Made by a program: the position numbers and the translations under genes. Positions 17,640-27,154 of a stretch of 64,000 nt of DNA are shown one piece after another. The stretch is taken from assembly GCF_900128995.1 (NCBI RefSeq), contig NZ_FQUE01000001.1:186001-250000 (forward strand). Reading direction: 5' to 3'. This stretch comes from Loktanella atrilutea. Lineage in GTDB: Bacteria; Pseudomonadota; Alphaproteobacteria; Rhodobacterales; Rhodobacteraceae. The number at the start of each line of letters is the position of its first letter. The stretch's first letter is position 1. The notes under the pieces were generated by a model. The model did not search any database, was not told the DNA's origin, and saw only the letters and a list, made by a program, of their open reading frames with translations.

Positions 17640-17661
17640 GCGGCAGGCGGCCCCCTGCCGC
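17640..17661 (+). terminator. Stem-loop after the TPR gene, possible terminator
   Basis: GCGGCAGG and CCTGCCGC form a perfect 8-bp stem with a 6-base loop, six bases after the TPR stop codon. There is no T tract, so it may be an attenuating or RNA-stabilising structure rather than a true intrinsic terminator. Confidence 0.35.
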
Positions 17662-17673
17662 ATCACGGGGGGC

Positions 17674-18021
17674 ATGAAGATCATCGCCCACGCCCTGACC
17701 GACCGCGGGTCGCGCTATGCCGTCAGCGGCGGTCCGGTCGCCTCCGTCGAAGAGGCGAAGGCCTTCGTCAAGACCCTCTGTCGCAACAAGAAATTCGCCA
17801 AGGCAACCCACAACACCTGGGCCGTGCTGCTGGACAGCGGCCCCGTCAAGAACGACGACGGCGAGGCCGGGGCCGGGGCCGTCATCCTGCGCATGCTGGA
17901 ACGCGAGGGGCTGGAGGGCCACATCATCGTCGTCACCCGCTGGTTCGGCGGTGTGCATCTGGGCGGGGACCGGTTCAGAAGGGTGCAGGACGCGGTGCGG
18001 ATCTACCTCGACCAGATGTAG
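17674..18021 (+). CDS. YigZ/IMPACT family protein (UPF0029)
   Basis: A 115-residue protein of the UPF0029/IMPACT N-terminal fold, starting MKIIAHALTDRGSRYAVSGG. The family signatures are ATHNTWAVLL near residue 48, NDDGEAGAGAVILRML near 62, and VVTRWFGGVHLGGDRFRR near 88, the last being the invariant RWFGG..LG..... motif. It lacks the C-terminal domain found in E. coli YigZ (about 200 residues) and so is a single-domain form. Proposed roles involve translation or RNA binding; none is shown here. It converges with rimO nine bases away. Confidence 0.85.
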   Translation: MKIIAHALTDRGSRYAVSGGPVASVEEAKAFVKTLCRNKKFAKATHNTWAVLLDSGPVKNDDGEAGAGAVILRMLEREGLEGHIIVVTRWFGGVHLGGDRFRRVQDAVRIYLDQM

Positions 18022-18030
18022 AAGGGCCGC

Positions 18031-19422
18031 TCAGCGCCGGAGTGTCCCCCAGAGGTCGTATTCACTCGCCTCATCCACTGCGACCTTGACGATATCCCCG
18101 ACCGACAGCCCTGTTGTGTCTTCGTCGATGAAGAGGTTACCGTCGATCTCCGGCGCATCCGCCCACGTCCGGCAGGTCGCCACGCCGTCGGCGTCGATAT
18201 CGTCCACGATGACCTCCAGCGTGCGCCCGACCTTCGCTTCCAGCTTGGCGGCGGAAATCGCCTGCGCCTTCGCCATGAAGCGATCCCAACGGTCCTGCTT
18301 GACCTCCGGCGCCACGTGGTCGGGCAGGGCGTTGGACCGCGCGCCGGCGACGTTCTCGTACTGAAAGCAGCCGACGCGGTCGAGCTGCGCCTCGTCCAGC
18401 CAGTCGAGGAGGTGCTGGAACTCGGCTTCCGTCTCGCCCGGATAGCCCACGATGAAGGTCGAGCGCAGGGTGATGTCGGGACAGATCGCGCGCCAGGCGG
18501 CGATCTCCTCCAACGTCTTCGACCCCGCCGCGGGCCGGGCCATGCGGCGCAGCACGTCCGGGTGTGAATGCTGGAACGGGATGTCGAGGTAGGGCAGCAC
18601 GCCGGACGCGGGGTCCGCCATCAGCGGGATCAGGTCGCGGACGTGGGGGTAGGGATAGACGTAGTGCATCCTCACCCAGGCGCCGAGCTGGCCGAGCTCC
18701 CGCGCGAGGTCGGTGATGTGGCTGCGCACCTCGCCGCCCTTCCAGGGGTTCAGGTCGTACCTGCGGTCGAGCCCGTAGGCGGAGGTGTCCTGGCTGATCA
18801 CCAGCAGTTCGCGCACGCCGGCCTCGACCAGCTTCTCGGCCTCACGCAACACCGCATGGGCAGGGCGGGAGGCGAGCTTGCCGCGCATGTCGGGGATGAT
18901 GCAGAACTTGCACTTGTGGTTGCAACCCTCTGAAATCTTAAGGTAACTGTAATGCCGCGGCGTCAGCGACACGCCGCGCGCGGGCAGCAGATCGATGAAG
19001 GGATCGGGTGCCGGCGGCACGGCCAGATGGACCGCGTCCAGCACTTGCTCGTACTGCTGCGGGCCGGTGACGGCGAGGATCTTCGGGTGATGTTCGCGGA
19101 TGTAGTCGGGCTCCGCCCCGAGGCACCCCGTCACGATCACCCGGCCGTTTTCCGTCAGCGCCTCGCCGATGGCGTCGAGGCTTTCGGCCTTGGCCGAGTC
19201 GAGGAACCCGCAGGTGTTCACGATCACCGCCTCGGCGCCGGCGTAGTCGGCACTGATCGCATAGCCTTCTGCCCGCAGCCGGGTCAGGATGCGTTCGCTG
19301 TCCACCAGCGCCTTGGGGCAGCCGAGGCTGACCATGCCGATGGTCGGCTGGCCGGGGCGGGGGGCATCCGTGACGCGGGCACGGGCGAGGTCGGGGCGCA
19401 GGTCGGGCGGGTTCTGTGTCAT
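18031..19422 (-). CDS. rimO: Ribosomal protein uS12 methylthiotransferase RimO
   Basis: Radical-SAM enzyme that adds a methylthio group to an Asp of ribosomal protein S12. The 463-residue protein starts [17 protein letters not shown]. The N-terminal UPF0004 domain has three cluster cysteines (SLGCPKA, NTCGF, TGCLGA). The radical-SAM CxxxCxxC motif CNHKCKFC is near residue 165, followed by IIPDMRG. The C-terminal TRAM domain begins near residue 385. The S12-type signatures ([18 protein letters not shown]) favour RimO over MiaB. ATG 19422 fits the family; the frame extends upstream without homology. Confidence 0.95.
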   Translation of the reverse strand: MTQNPPDLRPDLARARVTDAPRPGQPTIGMVSLGCPKALVDSERILTRLRAEGYAISADYAGAEAVIVNTCGFLDSAKAESLDAIGEALTENGRVIVTGCLGAEPDYIREHHPKILAVTGPQQYEQVLDAVHLAVPPAPDPFIDLLPARGVSLTPRHYSYLKISEGCNHKCKFCIIPDMRGKLASRPAHAVLREAEKLVEAGVRELLVISQDTSAYGLDRRYDLNPWKGGEVRSHITDLARELGQLGAWVRMHYVYPYPHVRDLIPLMADPASGVLPYLDIPFQHSHPDVLRRMARPAAGSKTLEEIAAWRAICPDITLRSTFIVGYPGETEAEFQHLLDWLDEAQLDRVGCFQYENVAGARSNALPDHVAPEVKQDRWDRFMAKAQAISAAKLEAKVGRTLEVIVDDIDADGVATCRTWADAPEIDGNLFIDEDTTGLSVGDIVKVAVDEASEYDLWGTLRR

Positions 19423-19547
19423 GGGCCCTTCTAGACTGGACGGCTGTCCGCGAAAAGGGGGCGCTCCGCCTGCGCAAGGGGGCTGGAGCAATGCCACGAT
19501 CCGTGCCTTGATGCGGCAACCGACAACGCAGGACGGCACGACATTCG

Positions 19548-20645
19548 ATGATCTTCTCTGAAATTCTGCTCTGGATGGGCGCAGCCATCGTCGTGATCGT
19601 GACACTCCTTCCATTTTCCAGACTGTCGCACGGGTTCATCCGCAGTGCGGACTTTCCGCGCCAGCAGGTTCTGCTGCTGGCGCTGGTCCTGATCGCCTTC
19701 GCCGGATGGTCCAGACCGCCCGGCTGGGGCTGGATCCTGGGTGTGATGGTCGCGGCGGCGCTGATGCAGGCGATCCACATCGCGCGCTACCTGCCGGTCT
19801 GGCACAAGCAGTCCCTGCGCCCCCGCACATCAGAGACCGTGTCGGACGCGCGCAGCGTCAGCCTGCTGGCCGCCAACGTGAAGAAGTCGAACCGGCAGTA
19901 CCATCGGCTGATCGAACAGACCCGCCGGGTCAGGCCCGACATCCTGATGGCGCTGGAAGTGGATCAGGATTGGGTCGACGCGCTAGAGGTGCTCTCGGAC
20001 CTTTATCCGCACCGGCAGCTGAAACCGCTGGATACCGGCTATGGCATGGCGGTCTACAGCCGTCTGCCGCTGGAGGACGCGCAATTCCGCGAGAAAGTCG
20101 TCGACGGGGTGCCGTCGTTGCGGGCGCGCGTGCCGCTGGCCGATGGCCTCGCGTTCCGGCTTTATGTCGTGCATCCCGAACCGCCCGTGCCCTATCAGGA
20201 CACCGAAGGCCGCGATGCAGAGATGTCGGCGGTGGCGATCGAAGTGCGCGACGACCCCCTGCCGGCCATCGTTTCCGGCGATCTGAACGATGTTGCATGG
20301 TCGATCACGACGCGGCGGTTCCAGCAGGTGTCGGGGCTGCTCGATCCGCGGGTCGGCCGCGGCTTCTACAATACCTTCAGTGCGACGATGCCGTGGATGC
20401 GCTGGCCGCTCGACCATCTGTTCCACGACGCCCAGTTCCGCCTGCTGGAGATGCGGCGCGAGGCGAAGAACGGATCGGACCACTTTCCGATGTATTTCAA
20501 GCTGATGCTGACCCCGGTCAAGGCAGCGGAGACGCGCCCCGATGCGGCGACGCCAGAGGACATGGACGAGATCACCGACATGATCGACCGCGAAAAACGC
20601 ACCCACCGCGAGGCGATCGGGTCCGACTGGGAGGACGAGGACTAG
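19548..20645 (+). CDS. Endonuclease/exonuclease/phosphatase family membrane protein
   Basis: A 365-residue protein with two or three N-terminal hydrophobic helices (residues ~5-22, 42-60, 62-82), then an EEP-fold domain. Catalytic motifs are [14 protein letters not shown] near residue 105 (Asn), [11 protein letters not shown] near 132 (Glu), [11 protein letters not shown] near 245 (Asp/Asn) and [10 protein letters not shown] near 310 (Asp-His). The fold covers nucleases, sphingomyelinases and phosphoinositide phosphatases; the membrane anchor suggests a periplasmic phosphodiesterase. An acidic tail follows. It is divergent from rimO and overlaps the convergent SDR gene by four bases. Confidence 0.87.
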   Translation: MIFSEILLWMGAAIVVIVTLLPFSRLSHGFIRSADFPRQQVLLLALVLIAFAGWSRPPGWGWILGVMVAAALMQAIHIARYLPVWHKQSLRPRTSETVSDARSVSLLAANVKKSNRQYHRLIEQTRRVRPDILMALEVDQDWVDALEVLSDLYPHRQLKPLDTGYGMAVYSRLPLEDAQFREKVVDGVPSLRARVPLADGLAFRLYVVHPEPPVPYQDTEGRDAEMSAVAIEVRDDPLPAIVSGDLNDVAWSITTRRFQQVSGLLDPRVGRGFYNTFSATMPWMRWPLDHLFHDAQFRLLEMRREAKNGSDHFPMYFKLMLTPVKAAETRPDAATPEDMDEITDMIDREKRTHREAIGSDWEDED

Positions 20646-21415
20646 CCCTTGGTCTGCATCTTGCGAACCATCTTCAGCGTCGCCCGGTGCGGCAGCAGCG
20701 GAACGATCCAGTTCAGGGCAAAGCTCATCGGGCCTTCGTTGATGACGTGCAGCCGTCCCGCCGTCATCTGTTCGTAGCCGAACTTGGCGACCCGTGCGGG
20801 CGACTTGCCACCGCCGCTGACCAGCCTCGTGCCCTTGAGGTCGGCGGTATCGGCGAATTCCGTCTCCACATAGCCCGGCGCCAGCACCGTCACGGTGACG
20901 CCATGGTCACGCAGCTCCTCTGCCAGGGCCAGTGAATAGCTGCGCACGAAGGCCTTCGTCGCGAAATAGACCGCCTGCAGCGGGCCGGGCATCATGCCGG
21001 CGCTCGACCCCACGTTCAGGATGCGCCCCGACCCGCGCCGTGCCATCGCGCCGCCGACGTCGTGGCAGAGCGTCACCAGCGCCTTGACGTTCAGGTCGAT
21101 CATCGCCTGTTCACGCCCGAGGTCGCGATCGACGTGGGCGCCCTGACCGCCGAAGCCCGCGTTGTTGATCAGGATCTCGATCGGTTCCGACCGGACGACA
21201 TCGCAAAGGTCGGCAACGGCTTGTGCATCCGTCAGGTCGGCGGGCATCACCCTTACGGACACGCCTTCCGACTCCTCCAGCTCGGCCTTCAGCGCCTCCA
21301 GCGCCTCGGCCCGGCGGGCCACGATGATCATGTCACCGCCGCGCCGGGCGTGAATGCGGGCGAACTCGGCGCCGATCCCCGAGGATGCGCCGGTAATGAG
21401 TGCAAGTCTGGCCAT
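20642..21415 (-). CDS. Short-chain dehydrogenase/reductase
   Basis: A 257-residue classical SDR oxidoreductase with a Rossmann fold. TGASSGIGAEFA at residues ~8-19 is the cofactor glycine motif; RR after strand two (VARRAEALE) favours NADP(H). NNAGFG near 85, the catalytic Ser in GSSAGMM, and YFATK near 150 (Tyr-x-x-x-Lys) complete the active site. The substrate is not predictable from sequence. A CAGGAG-like ribosome site precedes ATG 21415. Confidence 0.9.
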   Translation of the reverse strand: MARLALITGASSGIGAEFARIHARRGGDMIIVARRAEALEALKAELEESEGVSVRVMPADLTDAQAVADLCDVVRSEPIEILINNAGFGGQGAHVDRDLGREQAMIDLNVKALVTLCHDVGGAMARRGSGRILNVGSSAGMMPGPLQAVYFATKAFVRSYSLALAEELRDHGVTVTVLAPGYVETEFADTADLKGTRLVSGGGKSPARVAKFGYEQMTAGRLHVINEGPMSFALNWIVPLLPHRATLKMVRKMQTKG

Positions 21416-21533
21416 GACAATCTCCTGTTCCGCAATATAAGGTCTGAACTGGGCGGGTCTTGCGAAATATCAAGTCGCCGGTGGCCCGCATGGCGCCGTC
21501 AGGCCATGTTTCGCCGGTGGCGCAGACGTCGCG

Positions 21534-21562
21534 AAAAACGCCGCATCCCTAAGGATGCGGCG
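21534..21562 (-). terminator. Intrinsic terminator of gcrA
   Basis: On the minus strand, CGCCGCATCC and GGATGCGGCG form a perfect 10-bp stem with a 4-base loop, followed by TTTTT. It lies 32 bases past the gcrA stop codon. Confidence 0.85.
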
Positions 21563-21594
21563 CTCGCATGTGGATCGAAAGCAGCGTTGCTCGT

Positions 21595-22197
21595 TCAGCG
21601 GCGCCGGTCGCGCCGGGACGACATCGGCTGGAATGCAACGCCCACATGCGCCTCGCAATAGGGTTTGCCCTGCTGGGTGGGCAGGCCGCAGAACCAGAAA
21701 TCCGGCGTCGCGGGATCGCCGACAGGCCATTTGCAGGTCTTCTCGGTCAGCTCCATCAGGCCGATCTTCTTGGCGGACTTCTCCACCTCGTTGACCTTGG
21801 CCAGCGCTTCTGGAGAGATCTCGTTGGCCGAAGGCTGCGGCGGCAGCGGCTGGCCGGCGGGGATGATCGCCCGCCGCGCGGCACTGATCGGGATGCCGTT
21901 CTCGTCCAGTTCCTCGACCTCCTCGGCCTCGGGGTCCGGCTTCGGCGCGCGCTGCGGCGTGGCGGACTCCGTGCGCATATGAGGCCGCTCCTCCGCCGGC
22001 GCCTCGACCGGGGCAGGGGCCGCCTCTGCCGGTTCGGCGGCACCGGCACCGGCGCGGTTCGACAGGCCCAGCCGGTGGACCTTGCCGATCACGGCGTTGC
22101 GGGTGACGCCGCCAAGTTCCTTGGCGATCTGGCTGGCCGACTGCCCCTCGCCCCACATGCGCTTGAGCGTCTCGACGCGTTCGTCTGTCCAGGACAT
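21595..22197 (-). CDS. gcrA: GcrA family cell cycle regulator
   Basis: GcrA is an alphaproteobacterial transcription factor that works with CcrM GANTC methylation and sigma70-RNA polymerase to time cell-cycle genes. The 200-residue protein starts MSWTDERVETLKRMWGEGQS, the hallmark DNA-binding helix set, followed by ASQIAKELGGVTRNAVIGK. A Pro/Ala/Glu-rich linker spans residues ~50-125. The C-terminal part holds CKWPVGDPATPDFWFCG and CEAH, the conserved Cys-rich segment that contacts sigma70. Length is usual. It is divergent from the ABC-2 permease gene. Confidence 0.95.
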   Translation of the reverse strand: MSWTDERVETLKRMWGEGQSASQIAKELGGVTRNAVIGKVHRLGLSNRAGAGAAEPAEAAPAPVEAPAEERPHMRTESATPQRAPKPDPEAEEVEELDENGIPISAARRAIIPAGQPLPPQPSANEISPEALAKVNEVEKSAKKIGLMELTEKTCKWPVGDPATPDFWFCGLPTQQGKPYCEAHVGVAFQPMSSRRDRRR

Positions 22198-22332
22198 ATG
22201 GCTTCCTTCACTCTGGCCCCGTCTCGGACGCGGGGCCTTGTCTATTCATGCGATCCCCTATTCTAAGCACGGGGACAGGGGAAGTGAAGGACTGCGACCC
22301 GATTGCACCCCGGACGACAAAGGAAAACCCTC

Positions 22333-23178
22333 ATGACCGACCAAACGGCCACAGCCGCCATCACGCCGCCCCGCGCCGCCCCCGACACAGCGATGGGCGT
22401 GCGTCGCTTCGGTCGCGTGAACTGGGAAGGCACCAAGACCCTCGCGATCCGCGAGGTGCGCCGCTTCATGAACGTCTGGAGCCAGACCGTCATGGCACCG
22501 CTGATCAACGCGGGCCTGCTGCTGATGATCTTCACCATCGCCATCGGGCCGCAGCGCGGCGACGTGATGGGGGTGCCCTTCATGACCTTCCTCGCCCCCG
22601 GCATCCTGATCATGACGGTGATCCAGAACGCCTTTGCCAACACCTCCTCCTCGCTGGCGAGCGCCAAGGTCGGCGGCAACATCGTCGATACGCTGATGCC
22701 GCCGCTGTCTGCATCGGAGCTTCTGTTCGGCTACCTCTTCGGCGCGGTGGCGCGGGGCCTGATCGTGGCCACCGTCATCGCCATCGGGTCCTGGGTCTTC
22801 CTCGGCGTGCGGGTCCAGAACCCGCTGTGGGTGCTGACCTTCGTCACGCTGGGGTCGATGTTCATGGGCGGGCTCGGCATGATCGCGGGAATCTTCGCCA
22901 ACAAGTTCGACCAGCTCTCGGCCATCTCGAACTTCCTCGTGACGCCGCTGTCGTTCCTGTCGGGCACCTTCTACAGCATCGACGCCCTGCCAGAGCCGAT
23001 GCGCATCGCGTCCCACGCCAACCCCTTCTTCTACATCATCGACGGGGTGCGGCGCGGCATGATCGGCGTCTCCGACAGTTCGCCCTGGCTGGGTCTGGTG
23101 ATCGTGTTGATCGCCAACGCCGTCGTGCTGGGGGTCGTGTGGCGCTGGCTCGACCGGGGCTACCGGCTGAAGGCATAA
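22333..23178 (+). CDS. ABC-2 type transporter permease
   Basis: A 281-residue permease starting MTDQTATAAITPPRAAP. After a ~45-residue cytoplasmic N-terminus it has six hydrophobic helices (near 50-75, 88-110, 125-150, 160-190, 195-225, 250-272). The ABC-2 family signature is seen in PLSFLSGTFYSIDALPEP followed by NPFFYIIDGVRRGMIG. Such permeases export polysaccharides, lipids or drugs with an ATPase partner. No ATPase gene is adjacent, which is unusual. A stem-loop follows the stop. Confidence 0.88.
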   Translation: MTDQTATAAITPPRAAPDTAMGVRRFGRVNWEGTKTLAIREVRRFMNVWSQTVMAPLINAGLLLMIFTIAIGPQRGDVMGVPFMTFLAPGILIMTVIQNAFANTSSSLASAKVGGNIVDTLMPPLSASELLFGYLFGAVARGLIVATVIAIGSWVFLGVRVQNPLWVLTFVTLGSMFMGGLGMIAGIFANKFDQLSAISNFLVTPLSFLSGTFYSIDALPEPMRIASHANPFFYIIDGVRRGMIGVSDSSPWLGLVIVLIANAVVLGVVWRWLDRGYRLKA

Positions 23179-23208
23179 GGGCTTCCCTCGCGTCACGAGA
23201 CAGGCTAA

Positions 23209-23236
23209 GGGGGGCATATGACCGCATGTGCCCCCC
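23209..23236 (+). terminator. Strong GC stem-loop between the ABC permease gene and argD
   Basis: GGGGGGCATATG pairs with CATGTGCCCCCC in 11 of 12 positions around a 4-base ACCG loop. It starts 30 bases after the permease stop codon and lies about 130 bases before argD. There is no T tract, so it may end the upstream transcript with Rho help or act as a regulatory RNA structure. Confidence 0.45.
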
Positions 23237-23301
23237 TCTCGATCCGACGCCGACGCTGAACCAGCGTCCGTCCCTGCACGTCCGTTCATTTCCCTAAATC
23301 G

Positions 23302-23330
23302 TTGACCCGACCGCCCCCAGAGGGCATGAA
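23302..23330 (+). promoter_or_regulatory. Candidate promoter for argD
   Basis: TTGACC at 23302-23307, a 17-base spacer and CATGAA at 23325-23330 lie 35 bases before the argD ATG. The -10 match is moderate. Prediction only. Confidence 0.35.
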
Positions 23331-23364
23331 TCGGGCTTCACGCTTGCCACAAAGGCCGTTTCCC

Positions 23365-24546
23365 ATGATTCCGACCATCCTGCCGACCTACAACCGCGCC
23401 CCCATGGCGTTTCAGAAGGGCGAAGGCGCCTGGCTCACCGCCACCGACGGCCGCCGCTTCCTCGATTTCGGCGCCGGCATCGCGGTCAACAGCCTCGGCC
23501 ATGCGAACCCGGCGCTGGTCAAGGCGCTGACGGATCAGGCGCAGGCGGTCTGGCACGTGTCGAACCTCTACCAGATCCCCGCGCAGAAGCGGCTGGCCGA
23601 TCAACTCGTCGAACACACCTTCGCGGACACCGTATTCTTCACCAACTCCGGGACAGAGGCCTGCGAACTGGCCGTCAAGATGGCCCGCAAGCATTTCTAC
23701 GACGCGGGCCAGCCCGAACGGACGGACATCATCACCTTCGCCGGCAGCTTCCACGGCCGCTCCTCGGCCGGGATCGCCGCCGCCGGGTCAGAGAAGATGA
23801 CCAAGGGCTTCGGCCCGCTGCTGCCCGGCTTCGTGCATCTGGATTTCGGCGATCACGACGCCCTGACAGAGGCGGCGAAGTTCCCTACCGTCGCCGCGAT
23901 CCTGATCGAACCGGTGCAGGGCGAGGGCGGCATTCGCCCCGTCCCCGACCAATGCCTGAAAGGCCTGCGCGATCTGGCCGACGAGCACGGCATCCTGCTG
24001 ATCTTCGACGAGGTGCAGTGCGGTGTCGGCCGGACCGGCAAGCTCTTCGCCCACGAATGGGCAGGCATCACGCCAGACATCATGATGGTCGCCAAAGGCA
24101 TCGGCGGCGGCTTCCCCCTCGGTGCGGTCCTCGCGACCGAACGCGCGGCAAACGGCATGACCGCCGGCACCCACGGGTCCACCTATGGCGGCAACCCGCT
24201 GGGCTGCGCCGTCGGCAACGCCGTCATGGACATCGTCGCCGACCCTGCCTTTCTGGCAGAGGTCAATCGCAAGGCAGGTCTCCTGCGGCAAAAGCTTGAA
24301 GGCCTCGTCGCCGCCCATCCCGACGTCTTCACCGGCGTGCGCGGGTCCGGACTGATGCTGGGTCTGATGTGCAAGGCCACCAACACCGACATCGTCAAGG
24401 CGGGCTACGACGCGGGCATCCTGACCGTGCCTGCGGCTGACAACGTCATCCGTCTGCTGCCGCCGCTGAACCTGACCGACAATGAAATCGTCAAGGCCGT
24501 CGATCTGCTCGATCAGGCTGCGGAACAGGTCGCATCCGATGGCTGA
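23365..24546 (+). CDS. argD: Acetylornithine aminotransferase
   Basis: PLP enzyme converting N-acetylglutamate semialdehyde to N-acetylornithine in arginine synthesis. The 393-residue protein starts MIPTILPTYNRAPMAFQKGE. GSFHGRSSAG, EPVQGEGGI and LLIFDEVQCGVGRTG (the PLP-Asp region) are typical. The Schiff-base lysine is in VAKGIGGGFPLGA near residue 245, and HGSTYGGNPLGC follows. The family can also act on succinyl-diaminopimelate. argF follows after one gene, which supports ArgD. The last eight bases overlap a GNAT gene. Confidence 0.94.
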   Translation: MIPTILPTYNRAPMAFQKGEGAWLTATDGRRFLDFGAGIAVNSLGHANPALVKALTDQAQAVWHVSNLYQIPAQKRLADQLVEHTFADTVFFTNSGTEACELAVKMARKHFYDAGQPERTDIITFAGSFHGRSSAGIAAAGSEKMTKGFGPLLPGFVHLDFGDHDALTEAAKFPTVAAILIEPVQGEGGIRPVPDQCLKGLRDLADEHGILLIFDEVQCGVGRTGKLFAHEWAGITPDIMMVAKGIGGGFPLGAVLATERAANGMTAGTHGSTYGGNPLGCAVGNAVMDIVADPAFLAEVNRKAGLLRQKLEGLVAAHPDVFTGVRGSGLMLGLMCKATNTDIVKAGYDAGILTVPAADNVIRLLPPLNLTDNEIVKAVDLLDQAAEQVASDG

Positions 24547-25021
24547 CTACATCTTCAGACCCATCACGCGGGCGGATCTGCCGATGTTCCGCCACTGGCT
24601 CGACCAGCCGCACCTTGGCGGCTGGTGGGGCGACAGCGGGACAGAGACGCGGCTGGTCGAGGATGACATGGGCGGCGACAGGGTCGACATGCGTATCGTC
24701 GAATACCACGGCGCCCCCTTCGCCTATATCCAGGACTACAACGCCCACGCCTTCGGCGCCCCCCAGTATGCGCACCATCCGGCAGAGGCACGCGCCATCG
24801 ATACCTTCCTCGGCGACCCGGCCTACATGGGGCAGGGGCACGGTGCGGCCTACATCGCCGCCCGCGTGGCAGAGCTCCGACGATCCTGCCCCCTCGTGCT
24901 GACCGACCCCGATCCCGCCAATACCCGCGCCATCGCCGCCTATGCCCGCGCGGGCTTCCGGCTTGACCGGGTGACACCGGGCGAGGACGGCGACCCCGTG
25001 CAGGTGATGATCCACGACTGA
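24539..25021 (+). CDS. GNAT family acetyltransferase (AacA4/RimJ-like)
   Basis: A 160-residue acetyltransferase inserted between argD and argF. It starts [20 protein letters not shown], then [11 protein letters not shown], a pattern shared with aminoglycoside 6'-N-acetyltransferase-like and siderophore-type GNATs. [15 protein letters not shown] near residue 98 is the acetyl-CoA loop (Q/R-x-x-G-x-G/A). [13 protein letters not shown] near 132 is the second family helix. It overlaps argD by eight bases and so is probably co-translated. A role in drug resistance cannot be inferred from this match alone; a metabolic acetylation is equally possible. Confidence 0.84.
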   Translation: MADYIFRPITRADLPMFRHWLDQPHLGGWWGDSGTETRLVEDDMGGDRVDMRIVEYHGAPFAYIQDYNAHAFGAPQYAHHPAEARAIDTFLGDPAYMGQGHGAAYIAARVAELRRSCPLVLTDPDPANTRAIAAYARAGFRLDRVTPGEDGDPVQVMIHD

Positions 25022-25023
25022 CC

Positions 25024-25087
25024 ATCTCTCTGTCTTAAGAAATATCCCGGGGGAGGGCGCAGCCCGGGGGCAGCGCCCCCAGACCCC
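25024..25087 (-). repeat. Rhodobacterales-type intergenic element, copy C (reverse orientation)
   Basis: Read on the minus strand it is a run with GGGGGCGCTGCCCCC, then CCCCCGGGATATTTCTTAAG. This matches the layout of copy B at 46634-46696 (GC hairpin, then CCCCCGAGGTATTTCT). It fills the gap between the GNAT gene and argF. Confidence 0.5.
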
Positions 25088-25109
25088 GCAAGCCAAGAAG
25101 ACCGATACC

Positions 25110-26015
25110 ATGACCCATTTCCTCGACATCCACACCACGCCCACCGCCGACCTGCGGCACATCATCGACGACGCCCGCCGCATGAAGGACGCCCGCCACG
25201 GTCTGCCCAAGGGCACGCCCGACGCCGACCAGCCGCTGGCCAATCACATGGTCGCGCTGATCTTCGAGAAGCCCTCGACCCGGACCCGCGTCAGCTTTGA
25301 CGTGGGCGTGCGCCAGATGGGCGGGCAGACCATGGTGCTGTCCGGTGCCGACATGCAACTGGGCCACGGAGAGACCATCGCCGACACCGCCCGCGTGCTG
25401 TCGCGCTACGTCGACATGATCATGATCCGCACCTTCGAAGAAGCGACCCTGCACGAGATGGCGGAGCACGCCACCGTGCCCGTCATCAACGGGCTCACCA
25501 ACCGCACCCACCCCTGCCAGATCATGGCCGACATCATGACCTTCGAGGAACACCGCGGCCCCATCAAGGGACGCAAGGTGGTCTGGTCCGGCGACGGCAA
25601 CAACGTCTTTGCCAGCTTTGCCCATGCGGCCAAGCAGTTCGACTTCGACCTCGTGTTCTCCGGCCCGCCGCCCCTCGACCCCGAGGCGGCGCTTGACGGT
25701 CTCTACACGATCGAACGCAACCCCGAGAAGGCGGTGCAGGGCGCCGACCTCGTTGTCACTGACACCTGGGTCAGCATGCACGACCCGGCGTCCGCCCGCG
25801 AACGGCGCCACAACCAGCTGCGCGGCTATCAGGTCACCGACGCGCTGATGGATCACGCCAACGCGGACGCGCTCTTCATGCACTGCCTGCCGGCGCACCG
25901 CGATGACGAGGTCACGTCCTCGGTCATGGACGGACCCCATTCGGTCATCTTCGACGAGGCCGAGAACCGCCTGCACGCCCAGAAGGCGATCATGCGTTAT
26001 TGCCTGACCGCCTGA
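25110..26015 (+). CDS. argF: Ornithine carbamoyltransferase
   Basis: Joins carbamoyl phosphate (the CarAB product; carB is also in this window) to ornithine, giving citrulline. The 301-residue protein starts [19 protein letters not shown]. The carbamoyl-phosphate site FEKPSTRTR is near residue 54 and HPCQ near 128. FMHCLPAHR near 258 carries the catalytic Cys, and the ornithine loop is in [13 protein letters not shown]. The length is typical of anabolic enzymes. Confidence 0.96.
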   Translation: MTHFLDIHTTPTADLRHIIDDARRMKDARHGLPKGTPDADQPLANHMVALIFEKPSTRTRVSFDVGVRQMGGQTMVLSGADMQLGHGETIADTARVLSRYVDMIMIRTFEEATLHEMAEHATVPVINGLTNRTHPCQIMADIMTFEEHRGPIKGRKVVWSGDGNNVFASFAHAAKQFDFDLVFSGPPPLDPEAALDGLYTIERNPEKAVQGADLVVTDTWVSMHDPASARERRHNQLRGYQVTDALMDHANADALFMHCLPAHRDDEVTSSVMDGPHSVIFDEAENRLHAQKAIMRYCLTA

Positions 26016-26105
26016 CGTTTCCGATTGCATCGCGCTGCGTGCCGCCCTCTATGGGACACGCGGCGCGGGCTGTTCCGATCCGCCGTACTGACCCGGAGAG
26101 CGCCC

Positions 26106-26606
26106 ATGTACCAGACCGTCGTGCCGCCGCTGCAACGCAGCCTGACCGCCCTTGCGCGTATCCTCTCCAAGGCAGAGGCGCACTGTACCGAACGCAAGAT
26201 CGCGCCGGAGGTGCTGCTGCAGTCGCGGCTTTATCCCGACATGCTGCCGCTGGTGCGTCAGGTCCAGCTGACCTGCGATTTCGCCACCCGCCTGAACGCG
26301 CGGCTGGCCGGCGCGCCGGTGCCCAGCCACCCGGACACGGAAACGACCTTCATCGGGTTGAGGGAACGTATCGCCGCGGTGCAGGCGGAACTGGCCAATG
26401 CGGCGCCGGGCGCCTTTGCCGACGCCGCCACCCGCGACGTGACCTTCAAGGCCGGCCCGTCCGACATGACGCTCAGCGGTCAGGACTACTTCGCGCACTA
26501 CGCGCTGCCACAGTTCTACTTTCACATGACGATGGCCTACGCGATCCTGCGGCACAACGGCGTGGTGCTGGGCAAGCGCGATTACATGGCCGCACCGGAG
26601 GCCTGA
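26106..26606 (+). CDS. DUF1993 family protein
   Basis: A 166-residue protein of DUF1993, a helical-bundle family related to DinB-like proteins, starting MYQTVVPPLQRSLTALARIL. Conserved positions include LYPDMLPLVRQVQ near residue 43, followed by ARLAG, and FHMTMAYAILRHNGV near 138. It may bind a metal through His residues at bundle ends, but no activity is established for the family. It follows argF by 90 bases with its own ribosome site (GGAGAG) and could be in the same transcript. Confidence 0.85.
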   Translation: MYQTVVPPLQRSLTALARILSKAEAHCTERKIAPEVLLQSRLYPDMLPLVRQVQLTCDFATRLNARLAGAPVPSHPDTETTFIGLRERIAAVQAELANAAPGAFADAATRDVTFKAGPSDMTLSGQDYFAHYALPQFYFHMTMAYAILRHNGVVLGKRDYMAAPEA

Positions 26607-26915
26607 AGCCGCAGCACCTTCCGCAGGGTGTCCCCGAGCCAGAGGGGGCATCCCATGTCGTTCCGGCCCGCCGTCAAAGGTCACGGTGCGCCAAGCGCCG
26701 TGACGACGTCCCCGATCCCTTGCCCCGGCATCTAGACAGCGGCAGGGGATCGACCCGTTTCTGCATGGGCGAAATACGACCGGTCGCGACCTCTGCCAGC
26801 CGTCGTCAACAGGAACGGGCCGACGCGTCAGCACGTCTACGAAGCCCGAAATCGGTGTCTGTTTCCCGAAACTCTGCAACCGCGCAAAGCAGCCCGCGTC
26901 ACCCGAGGAGGCGTG
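26607..26915. other. Intergenic region with an inverted repeat and decayed DNA
   Basis: No intact gene is seen. GTCACGG (26680-26686) and CCGTGAC (26698-26704) form a stem-loop after the DUF1993 gene without a T tract. From about 26850 the sequence resembles the DNA just past the NUDIX stop codon (27100-27154), so the duplication described in the next entry includes some 3' flank. Confidence 0.4.
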
Positions 26916-27025
26916 TCAAAAAGCATTCAATGCCTGATGAAACCCTATGTCGGCCAGCACCTTGGCGGCTTTCGCGGTACTAACTTTGCGCCGTGCGTCT
27001 CTCGCCGGATCGGAAAGTGACAAGC
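26916..27025 (-). pseudogene. Decayed duplicate of the 3' end of the adjacent NUDIX gene
   Basis: On the minus strand this reads AKAAKVLADIGFHQALNAF then a stop, against TKAAKMLADKGFRQALKAV in the intact NUDIX protein whose stop lies 239 bases to the right. Homology continues upstream but with a frameshift (FPIRRE remains, in another frame) and fades by about 27030. The flank after the stop (AGCCCGCGT and neighbours) is also shared. It is therefore the remnant of a tandem duplication or of a partly replaced gene, not a coding gene. Confidence 0.75.
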
Positions 27026-27154
27026 CGCGACCTCCGCGAGCGTTCCTCGAACTGAACGATCTGTCGCGTTCGCAAGGATACGAGGCACGAAATTGGAATC
27101 GATATTCCGAACCCCCGCAACCGCGTGCAACAGCCCGCGTAACCGGATAGGCAT

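Noticed and set aside
26945-27154. Short frames on both strands between the DUF1993 and NUDIX genes
   Set aside because: They fall on the decayed NUDIX duplicate and carry frameshifted remnants only.
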